A DNA stretch of 64,000 bases from Bifidobacterium sp. ESL0704 (GTDB lineage Bacteria; Actinomycetota; Actinomycetes; Actinomycetales; Bifidobacteriaceae). Where the stretch lies: positions 2,351,816-2,415,815 of the forward strand of contig NZ_CP113929.1 of the NCBI RefSeq assembly GCF_029392075.1, written 5' to 3'. The translations under genes were made by a program, and so were the position numbers. Positions 17,939-25,574 of this stretch are shown piece after piece; position 1 is the first letter of the stretch; each line of letters opens with the position of its first letter. The notes below the pieces were generated by a model. The model had not been told where the DNA came from and searched no databases. It was given only the letters and a program-made list of their open reading frames with translations.

Positions 17939-19024
17939 ATGGATCTGAACGAGGCGATGACGGAGCGCCATTCCGTACGTATGTATACCGACGAGCCTGT
18001 CAGCAAGGCCCTGCTTAGTGAAATCGCCTCGGAAATCGAGCGCTGCAACGCCAAGTCCGGCCTACATTTCCAGATGGCCGCCGGGCTCGACGACGCTTTC
18101 TGCGGTTACAAGACCCATTACGGGCGGTTTAGCGGTGTGCACAACGCCATCGCTCTAGTTGCGAAAATTGGTGTTCCTTACGATCTACATCCAGCGAAGA
18201 AGCAGGCCCGGCCCAATACCAGCAATGCCGCAACTTCTTCCAGTCTGAATTCAACTTCGCGCGCGGATCAGTCAGCAGCCTCCGCCAATTCGCGCTCAAA
18301 TGACCCGACGCCCGACGCTCACTTTATTTCCCAAACGCCCGGACCGACGGCGAACAACCGCCATACAACGGACTCTGCCGAACAACCCATCGACCCCGTT
18401 CCTCCAGAAGAAGCCGAAACCGAGGAAAAGGTGGGTTATTACGGAGAGCAGCTTGCGCTCACGTTGGTTGGGCTTGGGCTCGATTGCTCATGGGCCGTGC
18501 TCGATGACGCCACAGACGGCTGGTGGAAGCTGGAACCCGGCGAGCGCATGGTGTGGATCCTCGCGTTCGGCCACGGGGCGCGGCCAGGCGCCAAACATCA
18601 CAGCAAACCGCTCGATTCGTTCTGCTCGTTGCCCACTAGCCTTGGCAAGAACGGCGAGGCACCGACTCTGGCCGACGCGCCCGATTGGTTCCAGCGCGGT
18701 GTCGCCGCGGCCTCACTCGCGCCGACCTCACTGAGCCAGCAGCCCTTCCATTTCACGCTTGAAGACGCGCGCGCCGCTGAAATGACAAATGACAAGAGTC
18801 TGAACGCAACAGACCCAGCCACACAAGTCGAAGGCTCATCTGGCCAAAGTACCGCGAACGATTCTCCTTCCGTTACAACAGTCAATTCGATGGCATCCAG
18901 CGCAAGCCCCAAGCCTCGCGTCAGCGCCTGCGTCACCCCCGGTCTCTTCGCCCACGTCGGCCTGGGCTGCGCCAAACGCCACTTCGAAATCGGCGCCGGC
19001 ACCAGCAATTTCGTATGGGCCTGA
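17939..19024 (+). CDS. Nitroreductase-like protein with two low-complexity insertions
   Basis: Resembles the TM1586-type putative nitroreductase family (FMN-binding fold): MDLNEAMTERHSVRMYTDEP at the start, then YYGEQLALTLVGLGLDCSW, and GWWKLEPGERMVWILAFGHG. The ATG at 17939 follows AGAGGGG with good spacing; the frame is open upstream but into the hairpin array. Two Ser/Thr/Asn/Ala-rich insertions interrupt the fold, at about residues 88-157 and 280-320, making 361 aa where about 230-250 is usual. A late Cys/Gly-rich segment (LFAHVGLGCAKRHFEIG) is conserved-looking. Flavin dependence and substrate are inferred from family only. Confidence 0.75.
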   Translation: MDLNEAMTERHSVRMYTDEPVSKALLSEIASEIERCNAKSGLHFQMAAGLDDAFCGYKTHYGRFSGVHNAIALVAKIGVPYDLHPAKKQARPNTSNAATSSSLNSTSRADQSAASANSRSNDPTPDAHFISQTPGPTANNRHTTDSAEQPIDPVPPEEAETEEKVGYYGEQLALTLVGLGLDCSWAVLDDATDGWWKLEPGERMVWILAFGHGARPGAKHHSKPLDSFCSLPTSLGKNGEAPTLADAPDWFQRGVAAASLAPTSLSQQPFHFTLEDARAAEMTNDKSLNATDPATQVEGSSGQSTANDSPSVTTVNSMASSASPKPRVSACVTPGLFAHVGLGCAKRHFEIGAGTSNFVWA

Positions 19025-19040
19025 AACTGACTCGTCCAGA

Positions 19041-19181
19041 GCTGCTTTCTAACGCAGCCCCTCACTCCTCTGCGCTCAAAAGCAGAATCAGCGGCCTCTT
19101 TTTCTGCTTTTCAACGCGAGTCATCACCCTGCAGCGTTCAAAAGCAAGATTTCGGCACAGCTTTTCTGCTTTCCAACGCAA
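19041..19181. repeat. Alternating inverted short motifs after the nitroreductase gene
   Basis: A motif CTGCTTTYYAACGC occurs three times forward (about 19041, 19102, 19166), and its complement GCGYTCAAAAGCA occurs twice (about 19071 and 19133). Neighbouring copies face each other and can form hairpins. It begins about 17 bases after the stop codon of the nitroreductase gene and ends about 100 bases before the tRNA-Leu gene. The layout resembles the array upstream of the same gene, but the sequence differs. Confidence 0.65.
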
Positions 19182-19284
19182 TCACGCTAAGACGAACCTG
19201 AGTTGGTCAGTCTTGCACACACAACACGCGCCGCAACCGCCTCTTGCGTTCGTCGGCACTGCGCAGTAACCTTATTATTTGTCT

Positions 19285-19367
19285 GCGAGTATGGCGGAAT
19301 GGTAGACGCGCTGTCTTCAGGTGGCAGTGAGCGTATGCTCGTGGGGGTTCAACTCCCCCTACTCGCA
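19285..19367 (+). tRNA. tRNA-Leu (anticodon CAG)
   Basis: Acceptor arms GCGAGTA and TACTCGC pair fully. The anticodon stem CTGTC/GGCAG encloses the loop TTCAGGT with anticodon CAG. A long variable arm (TGAGCGTATGCTCG) marks a class II tRNA, and the T arm is GGGGG-TTCAACT-CCCCC. The 3' CCA is not encoded. It would read CUG codons. Confidence 0.95.
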
Positions 19368-19376
19368 CGAGATTAT

Positions 19377-19421
19377 AAAACTCTCGGAAACGTTAGATTA
19401 TCAATGTTTCCGAGAGTTTTT
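19377..19421 (+). terminator. Rho-independent terminator of tRNA-Leu
   Basis: A 15-base perfect inverted repeat, AAAACTCTCGGAAAC against GTTTCCGAGAGTTTT with a 14-base loop, starts 10 bases after the tRNA and ends in a run of Ts. Confidence 0.9.
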
Positions 19422-19478
19422 GATTTTCAGCATCAAGCAGTTTTGCCTGTAAATTGCCCACCGGAGTTTATACACCCT

Positions 19479-19820
19479 TCACTTCAGCTGCTTTGATAAG
19501 TCCCTGCGTGCATAAATAACTCGTGCAACTGTCACTTGTCTGCGAGCTTCCTCAATCCAGTAGAAAATCTCATAATTACCGACAGACTCACGCCTATATT
19601 CGTGTGTCAATGTTCCTGGGGCTTCATATAACGGCCTCGAATATGGCAACTGCGCCAAACTTTCAAAAGCAGCGTAAAAATTATCGGCGTAACGCAACGC
19701 AGCGGACCGATTCTCAAGACTCTCGGCAATATAAGTGACAACCTGCTCGACATCTCGTAACGCTACCGGCAGAATTGCGACTTGATAGGATCCACTCTGA
19801 TTCTTAGCCGTCATCATCAT
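19479..19820 (-). CDS. RelE/ParE-family toxin of a type II toxin-antitoxin pair
   Basis: A 113-aa basic protein with the RelE/ParE fold signature: YQVAILPVALRDVEQVVTYI, RYADNFYAAFESLAQLP, EYRRESVGNYEIFYWIEE and VTVARVIYARRDLSKQL. Members either cleave mRNA at the ribosome or poison gyrase; which applies here cannot be told. Its ATG overlaps the stop of the upstream antitoxin (ATGA), showing translational coupling in the classic antitoxin-first order. The start could be any of three consecutive ATGs. Confidence 0.88.
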   Translation of the reverse strand: MMMTAKNQSGSYQVAILPVALRDVEQVVTYIAESLENRSAALRYADNFYAAFESLAQLPYSRPLYEAPGTLTHEYRRESVGNYEIFYWIEEARRQVTVARVIYARRDLSKQLK

Positions 19821-20122
19821 GCCTTCGCAACAGTTTCAGCGCCTTCAGACGCACAGCCAATCGCTGAACGCATAGCTCGCAACGCCTCTTTTGGCGAAAA
19901 ACGTTGGTCGGTCATTCCCTCTTCGCGCTCGGCTTCCAGCAGCGCCGAATAAACCTGGCTGTCGTATTGCCGATTCTCATACGCCTCCATACTCATGACC
20001 ACCATGTCTCCGAATCCGTTTTTGGTCAGGAACACTGGCTCTTCACTCTCGTGGACACTGCGAGAAATATCTGCGAAATGATTGCGCAGGTCTGAAACCG
20101 GACGAATCTGCTGTACTACCAT
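19817..20122 (-). CDS. Phd/YefM-family antitoxin
   Basis: A 101-aa protein starting VQQIRPVSDLRNHFADISRSVHESEEPVFLTKNG, read across its first half, which is the Phd/YefM DNA-binding and dimerisation fold, with VVMSMEAYENRQ following. The C-terminal part should wrap the toxin. A strong ribosome binding site (AGGAGG) precedes the ATG at 20122. These antitoxins repress their own operon through a palindrome; one sits at 20145-20164. Confidence 0.9.
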   Translation of the reverse strand: MVVQQIRPVSDLRNHFADISRSVHESEEPVFLTKNGFGDMVVMSMEAYENRQYDSQVYSALLEAEREEGMTDQRFSPKEALRAMRSAIGCASEGAETVAKA

Positions 20123-20144
20123 AAAGCACCTCCTGATCTAAAAT

Positions 20145-20164
20145 TTTAGCATAATTATGCTAAA
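20145..20164. promoter_or_regulatory. Perfect 20-base palindromic operator of the toxin-antitoxin operon
   Basis: TTTAGCATAATTATGCTAAA is an exact palindrome 23 bases upstream of the antitoxin start. It is flanked symmetrically by CCTCCTGA (20129-20136) and TCAGGAGG (20165-20172), so the outer arm also contains the antitoxin ribosome binding site. The position and symmetry fit Phd/YefM autorepression. The core AT-rich sequence may overlap the promoter -10 region. Confidence 0.7.
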
Positions 20165-20228
20165 TCAGGAGGCGCATAATTGCATTAATCCATCTAAGTA
20201 CGACAAACTGTTTTGATAAACTGATTTC

Positions 20229-20714
20229 ATGCGTTCCACATCGTTGCCGTCGTTTCTAGTTGCAGCAAAAGCCGCTACCTACGCTGCGGAAAAACCAGTT
20301 GCCGCCGAACCTACGTTCGCAGGATCGCACGAATTCAGATTCACGCAAGGCGACCTGCATTACCGCGATATCTACTTCGGCGGCTTTCGCTTTGCCGGCC
20401 AGGAAATCGTAGAAGACGGTTCGCAGCCAATCTGGTCGATGGTTTATTCCGGCACAATATTAGAAAACGACATGAATCAAGGTAACACCGACGAAAACGA
20501 CGACGCAACGGAAATCTACCAATTCCTGAAACTCGCCTTGCGGCAAGTGAGCCCAGCAGCGCCCTATCGCGGACCGGACTCATTCGAATCCGGCAAATAT
20601 CGCTATACGAACCAATACGCCGGCGATATCAGGGATTTCAACGGCGAGGAAACCATTTGCGCCGGTCCGCTACCCGTTTATCGCTTACACTATTCCGGCG
20701 GATATCTGCGATAA
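20229..20714 (+). CDS. DUF5680 domain protein of unknown function
   Basis: A 161-aa soluble protein matching the DUF5680 pattern: FLVAAKAATYA near the N-terminus, SHEFRFTQGDLHYRDIYFGG, FAGQEIVEDGSQPIWSMVYSG, then a C-terminal YRGPDSFESGKYRYTNQYAGD and a closing YRLHYSGGYLR. The domain is often found alone or behind a helix-turn-helix; here it stands alone, with no catalytic residues identified. It is divergent from the toxin-antitoxin operon and shares its promoter region, which may be coincidental. Confidence 0.75.
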   Translation: MRSTSLPSFLVAAKAATYAAEKPVAAEPTFAGSHEFRFTQGDLHYRDIYFGGFRFAGQEIVEDGSQPIWSMVYSGTILENDMNQGNTDENDDATEIYQFLKLALRQVSPAAPYRGPDSFESGKYRYTNQYAGDIRDFNGEETICAGPLPVYRLHYSGGYLR

Positions 20715-20716
20715 CG

Positions 20717-20750
20717 GACGCAATTCCAGATGGCCAGACGCAATTTCAGA
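20717..20750. repeat. Direct repeat after the DUF5680 gene
   Basis: GACGCAATTCCAGA at 20717 and GACGCAATTTCAGA at 20737 form a 14-base direct repeat with one mismatch, directly after the stop codon. A further related piece, GAATCCAGACGC, follows near 20781. The rest of the gap to 20,893 shows nothing else. Confidence 0.6.
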
Positions 20751-20893
20751 CGTCTATATTCCGGTTTTGGGAATCTGCTTTGAATCCAGACGCCCGCTAA
20801 TCGCCAAAATCGTCGGCGGAGACAGTGACGCAGCCCGCTGCCTGCTTTAGGCGCGGCACTGGTCACCGAGACATACCGGCGGTATCGGCGTAA

Positions 20894-21469
20894 CTACTTG
20901 CGCTCGGGGAAGGTGCGGATTTGCGGGGGCTGGTAGGTGGCGGCGAAACGGGTGATCTCGTCGACCGAATCGGTGACCAGCAGTTTCGCGCGATCGGCGG
21001 CGGTGAGGAAGCCTGCCGCAACCATGCCGTCGAACATCTGGGCCAGCGGCTGCCAGTAGCCGTCGAGATCGAAGAGCACGCAAGGCTTGTCGTTGAGCCC
21101 GATGCGCGATGACGAAAACGCCTCTGCGATCTCCTCGAGCGTGCCGGGGCCGCCAGGAAAAGCGATCAAGATATCGCCCAGCTCCATCATGCGGCGCTTG
21201 CGCACGTCCATATCGTCGACGACCTCCATTGTCGTCAGGCCCGTCGCGCCGGCGTTGCGGTCGATGAGCATCTGCGGCATGATGCCGTGCACCTTGCCGC
21301 CGCCGTCGAGCACCGTCTGCGCGACCGTGCCCATCAGCCCGACACCGCCGCCGCCATAGACCAGCTCGCCCTCGTCAAGCCCCGCAATCCACTCGCCAAG
21401 CCGCTTCGCCGCCGCCGCATACTTCGGATCGTTGCCGCTCGACGCGCCGCAATACACCGTAATCTTCAT
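20894..21469 (-). CDS. LOG-family (TIGR00730) nucleotide hydrolase-like protein
   Basis: Rossmann-fold protein of the LOG family, whose characterised members are cytokinin riboside 5'-monophosphate phosphoribohydrolases or nucleotide hydrolases. The signature PGGPGTLEE (family PGGxGTxxE) is present, as are VYCGASSGNDPKY at the N-terminus and ELVYGGGGVGLMG. The ATG at 21469 follows AGGGAGAG, so the longer frame to 21538 is not used. About 191 aa, normal length. The physiological role in bifidobacteria is unknown. Confidence 0.88.
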   Translation of the reverse strand: MKITVYCGASSGNDPKYAAAAKRLGEWIAGLDEGELVYGGGGVGLMGTVAQTVLDGGGKVHGIMPQMLIDRNAGATGLTTMEVVDDMDVRKRRMMELGDILIAFPGGPGTLEEIAEAFSSSRIGLNDKPCVLFDLDGYWQPLAQMFDGMVAAGFLTAADRAKLLVTDSVDEITRFAATYQPPQIRTFPERK

Positions 21470-21841
21470 GCCATTCTCTCCCTCATCTGTAGCCGATACC
21501 ACTATCGTTTCGGCCGATTGCAGACAATTATAAGCCACTCGCTAGCGCCGGTGCAGCCGCCAATCTGCACGTCAGCCGCCAATCTATGTTCCGACACAGC
21601 ACAACACCCGGCCACACGTTACTATCGCGCAGCTCAGCTCGCCATTAGATAAAAACATCCATAATATCTATTTTTCCGTCCACAATATGAAATCGGCCGT
21701 TACCGACAGAACGACACCGCGCATACTACGAATACCGATGACGGCGCTATACAGCGTATCCGCGCAATCCGCGCCGTACATCGTCGCCGAACCGTAGCGG
21801 CCACGAAACCGCAAGCGGAGCGAGAGAAGAGGGGTAATGAA
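21470..21841. other. Divergent intergenic region
   Basis: A 372-base gap between the LOG-family gene and the reductase. Apart from the two ribosome binding sites at its ends (AGGGAGAG on the minus strand, GAAGAGGGG on the plus strand) no repeat, RNA or credible small gene was seen. Confidence 0.5.
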
Positions 21842-22855
21842 ATGAAGTACGGAATCATCGGAGCCGGGGCCATGGGCCTGCGATACGGCGTGCTGCTGCA
21901 GGAGAAGGCCGGCAAGGAAGTGGAATACGTCGAGCCGTGGCAGCCCAACGTCGACAAGATTCGCGAGCAGGGCGGCGCCTACGTCTCGCGCGACCACGAA
22001 AACCGCCACCTGGTAAAGGCCGACATCTACTCCCCCGAAGACTATGGCGAGAAGCTCAAGCGCGAAGGCGGCGACCCCGACGTGTGGATCATCATGCTCA
22101 AGCAGATGCAGCTTGCCGACGCGCTCAAGCGCTGCGCCGACGCGGGTATCTTCAAGGACCATCAGGTCGTCTTCTCGGCGATGAACGGATGGGGCCACTT
22201 CGACAAGATCCTCAACTACTTCCCCAAGGAACGCATCTACGGCGGCACCGCGATGGTCGCGTCCGTCTTCAACGGCCCCGGCGACGTCGATTTCATCGGC
22301 AAGCCCGGCGCTGGCACCATGCATATCTGCGCGATGACCGAGGAGATCACCGACATCGAGAAGGAGATGGTCGCCGACCTCGACAAGACCGGTTTCAACC
22401 CGCAGGTCACGCAGAACTTCCGCGGCACCTGCCTGGCGAAAGTCATCTTCAACTCCGTGATCAACTCGCTGTGCACGATGTACCAGATCACGATGGGGCA
22501 GTTCATCTCCTACCCCGGCGCGATGGACATGGCACGCCAGCTGATCAACGAGGCCTACGACGCGCTCGAACGCGACGGTTTCAAGCCGATTCAGGACCGA
22601 GAGGCCGCCGTTCAGGAGGTCGATTACGTCAGCCGCGTCGCCAACCCGCTGCACTATCCGTCGATGTACCAGGACATGCACAACGGCCGCAAGACCGAGG
22701 TGGACTACATCAACGGTTACATCGCCGAGGTCGGGCGCCGGGTCGACAGCCCGTGCCGCACGCAGGAGTTCCTGCGCCATTGCCTACACGTCGCCGAGCT
22801 CGCCTTCCAAATCCACAAGCAGGAAACCGCTGAGGCAGCAACAGCGACCAAGTAA
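21842..22855 (+). CDS. Ketopantoate reductase (ApbA/PanE) family protein
   Basis: NAD(P)-dependent 2-dehydropantoate 2-reductase-like enzyme. The N-terminus MKYGIIGAGAMGLRYG is the dinucleotide-binding GxGxxG fold. A mid-chain catalytic-type Lys sits in NFRGTCLAKVIFNSVINSL, and the helical C-terminal domain includes EAAVQEVDYVSRV. At 337 aa it is slightly longer than PanE (about 300). Ribosome binding site GAAGAGGGG. Family members act in pantothenate synthesis or on other 2-oxo acids; with no pan genes nearby the substrate is left open. Confidence 0.85.
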   Translation: MKYGIIGAGAMGLRYGVLLQEKAGKEVEYVEPWQPNVDKIREQGGAYVSRDHENRHLVKADIYSPEDYGEKLKREGGDPDVWIIMLKQMQLADALKRCADAGIFKDHQVVFSAMNGWGHFDKILNYFPKERIYGGTAMVASVFNGPGDVDFIGKPGAGTMHICAMTEEITDIEKEMVADLDKTGFNPQVTQNFRGTCLAKVIFNSVINSLCTMYQITMGQFISYPGAMDMARQLINEAYDALERDGFKPIQDREAAVQEVDYVSRVANPLHYPSMYQDMHNGRKTEVDYINGYIAEVGRRVDSPCRTQEFLRHCLHVAELAFQIHKQETAEAATATK

Positions 22856-22911
22856 CGTAGCCGGTTTCGGTTAGAGGATAGTTGGCCCGCTTAAAGGTCG
22901 GCGGTCAATCA

Positions 22912-22965
22912 GCGCGTTAAAAGAGACGATTGAAATTCTCAGAACGTCCTTTTAACGCGCTTTCT
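22912..22965 (+). terminator. Hairpin terminator after the reductase gene
   Basis: GCGCGTTAAAAG and CTTTTAACGCGC pair perfectly. Inside them GACG/CGTC extends the stem past a one-base bulge. A T-rich stretch (TTTCTATTGCTTTT) follows on the plus strand. Confidence 0.75.
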
Positions 22966-23031
22966 ATTGCTTTTGTATAAAAAGCAATAATATACAACGC
23001 CTCGTTATATATACATAAGCAAACCGCGGCA

Positions 23032-23484
23032 CTAGCCGATGAAGACCAAAGCCCCAAGGCTCAGCGCAAAAACGAAGCAAACCGGAGTGTATAGCCAAGT
23101 ATCCCAGTAGGCGAAAACCGTATCGCGCTCGCGCTTGAAGACGCCGACAACGTTGGTTTCACCGATGAAACGAACGAAAAAGACCAGCGTCGCCACGCCG
23201 AGCAGCACTCGCACGACGATATTGGGACTCACCCAGTCCATGACCAGCAACGCAATCTGCACAACGAAGCAGAAAACCACACACCACGCGGCCCAGGCAG
23301 GCGGCTGATCCCCCGCCTTGACGTGGAGCAGATGCGGCTTGTAGTCGTTTTTATAGGCCGGCAGCACATATTCGGTCAGCTTCGTACCGCCGCAACCCCA
23401 GTAGGCATGTACCGAAAGAATGGCCACACTCATCACGATGTCGAGCACGATGAGGATATGTTTCAGCAGTTCCATACGTTCCAT
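23032..23484 (-). CDS. Small integral membrane protein, DUF3995-like
   Basis: 150 residues with four hydrophobic helices: ILIVLDIVMSVAILSVHAYWG, AWCVVFCFVVQIALLVMDWV, VRVLLGVATLVFFVRFIG and PVCFVFALSLGALVFIG. The HAYWGCGG motif at the end of helix 1 and the layout match the DUF3995 family; no function is known for it. It stands alone and convergent to the reductase. The start may be the first or fourth residue (Met). Confidence 0.72.
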   Translation of the reverse strand: MERMELLKHILIVLDIVMSVAILSVHAYWGCGGTKLTEYVLPAYKNDYKPHLLHVKAGDQPPAWAAWCVVFCFVVQIALLVMDWVSPNIVVRVLLGVATLVFFVRFIGETNVVGVFKRERDTVFAYWDTWLYTPVCFVFALSLGALVFIG

Positions 23485-23664
23485 GCTATCGCATCCGGAC
23501 AGTTAATATCCGCTTCCATCACTATTGCATATAGAGGTATCGCTTTGAATGCTAGCCGCTTTACGAGGTGCCGCTATTTCTGCCGATTAAAGCATCCATT
23601 ACGGCACCTCGCCCACGCATAACAGACAATGCCGTCGGCGTAAACAGGCTATTACCGCAGAACC

Positions 23665-24876
23665 TCAGTCGATGAAAACGTACTTCGACAGGCGATCCAT
23701 CGCTTCCTGCACGCGGGAAAGCGGCAGGGCGACGTTCATACGGATGGCGCACGGAGCCTTGAACTGGCGACCGTCCTGCACGGCGACGCCGACATTCCAC
23801 GCGCGCTTGAGCACCTCGTCAAGCGTGACGTTGTGGGCCTCGCACCAGCCGGTGCAGCCAAGGAAGAGCATGTAAGTCCCCTGGGGATGTGCGAAGGTGA
23901 CCTCCGGGAAATGCTCGGCAAAGTAATCGCAGACGTAATCGACGTTGCCGGTGAGCACCTGCCGCAGCTCGTCCAGCCACTCGTGGCCTTCGGGCTTGTA
24001 GGCACCGATCAGCGCATGCATCGACAGCACGTTCATCTCGTTGTAGACCGCCTTCGAGCTGTAGGCCGTCACGCGATCGCGCAGGTACTTGTTGTAGATG
24101 ATGTGGTACGAGCCGATCAGGCCAGCGAGGTTGAAGGTCTTGCTCGGCGCGTAAAGCGCGACGGTGCGGTTGCGGGCGTCGTCGCTGACCGACTGGGTCG
24201 GGATGTGCTTGTGGCCCTCGAGAATGATGTCGGACCAGATCTCGTCGGAGACGACCACGCAGTCATTGGCGCGATAGACCTCCATTGCCTTCTCGATCTC
24301 CCAGCGCTCCCAGACGCGGCCGCAGGGGTTGTGCGGGCTGCAGAAGACGGCGACGTGGATGTTGTTTTCCTTGATCTTCTTGTCCATATCGTCGAAGTCC
24401 ATGCGCCAAACGCCCTTGTCGTCACGCTTGAGCGCCGAGTGGACGATGTGGTAGCCGTTGGATTCGATGGCATTGGTGAAGCCCACGTAGGTCGGCTGAT
24501 GCACGAGCACCGAGTCGCCGGGGGTCGCAAAGGAATGCAACGTGGAGACCAGCCCGCCGAGCACGCCGTTTTCGTAGCCGATATCCTCCGGCTTGAGGTC
24601 GGTCACGCCGTTGCGCGTCTTTTGCCAGTCGATGATGGAATTGTAATACTCATCGCTCGGGTTGAAATAGCCGAACGCCGGGTGCTTCGCACGCTCGATG
24701 ATGGCATCGGTGATTGTCGGAGCCGTGGGAAAATTCATGTCGGCGATCCACATCGGAATGACGTCGTAACCATCCTTCGGCGCTTCGGGCGCGAATCCGG
24801 GCCGCGAGCCGAGACCATCCACCGCAATGGCGTCTCTGCCGTGTCTATCCATAATCGATGTGAAATCGTACTTCAT
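23665..24876 (-). CDS. MalY/PatB-family pyridoxal-phosphate C-S lyase (aminotransferase fold)
   Basis: Fold-type I PLP enzyme, probably a cystathionine beta-lyase that cleaves C-S bonds. Visible are MKYDFTSIMDRHGRDA, PMWIADMNFPTAP (MalY-type N-terminal loop), SPHNPCGRVWERWEI, VVSDEIWSDI and the PLP lysine, about Lys246 in YAPSKTFNLAGL. The length of 403 aa is usual. The ATG at 24876 is supported by AGGGAGAGAAGG; the frame to 24900 is not needed. In bifidobacteria such enzymes feed methionine/cysteine metabolism. Transaminase activity cannot be excluded. Confidence 0.88.
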   Translation of the reverse strand: MKYDFTSIMDRHGRDAIAVDGLGSRPGFAPEAPKDGYDVIPMWIADMNFPTAPTITDAIIERAKHPAFGYFNPSDEYYNSIIDWQKTRNGVTDLKPEDIGYENGVLGGLVSTLHSFATPGDSVLVHQPTYVGFTNAIESNGYHIVHSALKRDDKGVWRMDFDDMDKKIKENNIHVAVFCSPHNPCGRVWERWEIEKAMEVYRANDCVVVSDEIWSDIILEGHKHIPTQSVSDDARNRTVALYAPSKTFNLAGLIGSYHIIYNKYLRDRVTAYSSKAVYNEMNVLSMHALIGAYKPEGHEWLDELRQVLTGNVDYVCDYFAEHFPEVTFAHPQGTYMLFLGCTGWCEAHNVTLDEVLKRAWNVGVAVQDGRQFKAPCAIRMNVALPLSRVQEAMDRLSKYVFID

Positions 24877-24920
24877 AATCCTTCTCTCCCTAATTATCAA
24901 AGCGCTAATTAACCAGTTCT

Positions 24921-25262
24921 TTACCGAGGAAGCACATCAGGCCATCTATTGCCGAAATGCCCAGTTGTCAACTCCTCGTGGGTACAAATCCGCCGAGCAC
25001 ATACAATATTTTTAGGTTTCAAAGGGCTATACAGCACCAGCACATCATCTCGCAAATGAAACTCCATACATCCGTTATACAAACCACCGGGGTTGTTGAG
25101 CGGATGAGGACGATACCCGTCAGGGACGCAACCTTGCACCATTAATTCGTCTACCATCAAAGACACCAGTTCCTGCGCCAAACCCGCGTCATAGCGCGCC
25201 AAACGTGACAAATCAGCATCGAATTCTGTCGAAAACTTCAGATCAAGCATGGGCCGCACCAT
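24921..25262 (-). CDS. YafQ/RelE-like mRNA interferase toxin
   Basis: 113 aa, RelE superfamily, YafQ-like: LDLKFSTEFDADLSRLARYD, DGYRPHPLNNPGGLYNGCMEFHL read in part, DDVLVLYSPLKPKNIVCARRICTHEEL. The C-terminal His/Glu-rich segment corresponds to the region with YafQ catalytic histidines. The ATG at 25262 overlaps the antitoxin gene by 20 bases and follows GGAAG; an ATG at 25250 is possible. The two genes form one coupled unit. Confidence 0.85.
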   Translation of the reverse strand: MVRPMLDLKFSTEFDADLSRLARYDAGLAQELVSLMVDELMVQGCVPDGYRPHPLNNPGGLYNGCMEFHLRDDVLVLYSPLKPKNIVCARRICTHEELTTGHFGNRWPDVLPR

Positions 25263-25479
25263 CGATGATGGCTTCCATATGAGCGCGCGCTTCGTCCTTG
25301 GTATGGCAGACGATACCTGGGACCGACGTCACTCCGTCATCTGAGAGCGCTCCTGCGATGACATTCTGCACAGCCTGTTCCACAGCCGCAACCAGATCGT
25401 AACCGCTTTCGCTACTCTTTGCAGCGGCGGCAGTGTACTTCTCGGCATCCACAGGTACCCCGATTGTCAACGTCACCAT
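25243..25479 (-). CDS. RelB/DinJ-like antitoxin
   Basis: 78 aa, beginning MVTLTIGVPVDAEKYTAAAA, the ribbon-helix-helix type N-terminus of RelB/DinJ antitoxins, and ending in a helical toxin-binding tail (TKDEARAHMEAIIDG). AAGGAGA precedes the start. It should neutralise the toxin encoded 3' and repress the operon. Unlike the other pair in the window, no long palindrome is obvious upstream. Confidence 0.82.
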   Translation of the reverse strand: MVTLTIGVPVDAEKYTAAAAKSSESGYDLVAAVEQAVQNVIAGALSDDGVTSVPGIVCHTKDEARAHMEAIIDGAAHA

Positions 25480-25574
25480 AGCGGTCTCCTTGCTCCGGCA
25501 ATAATGTATCTTATTTTACACACTACTCACTGTTACATGAGAGAGAATCACGGAACGAACCGCGTAATTCCTCT

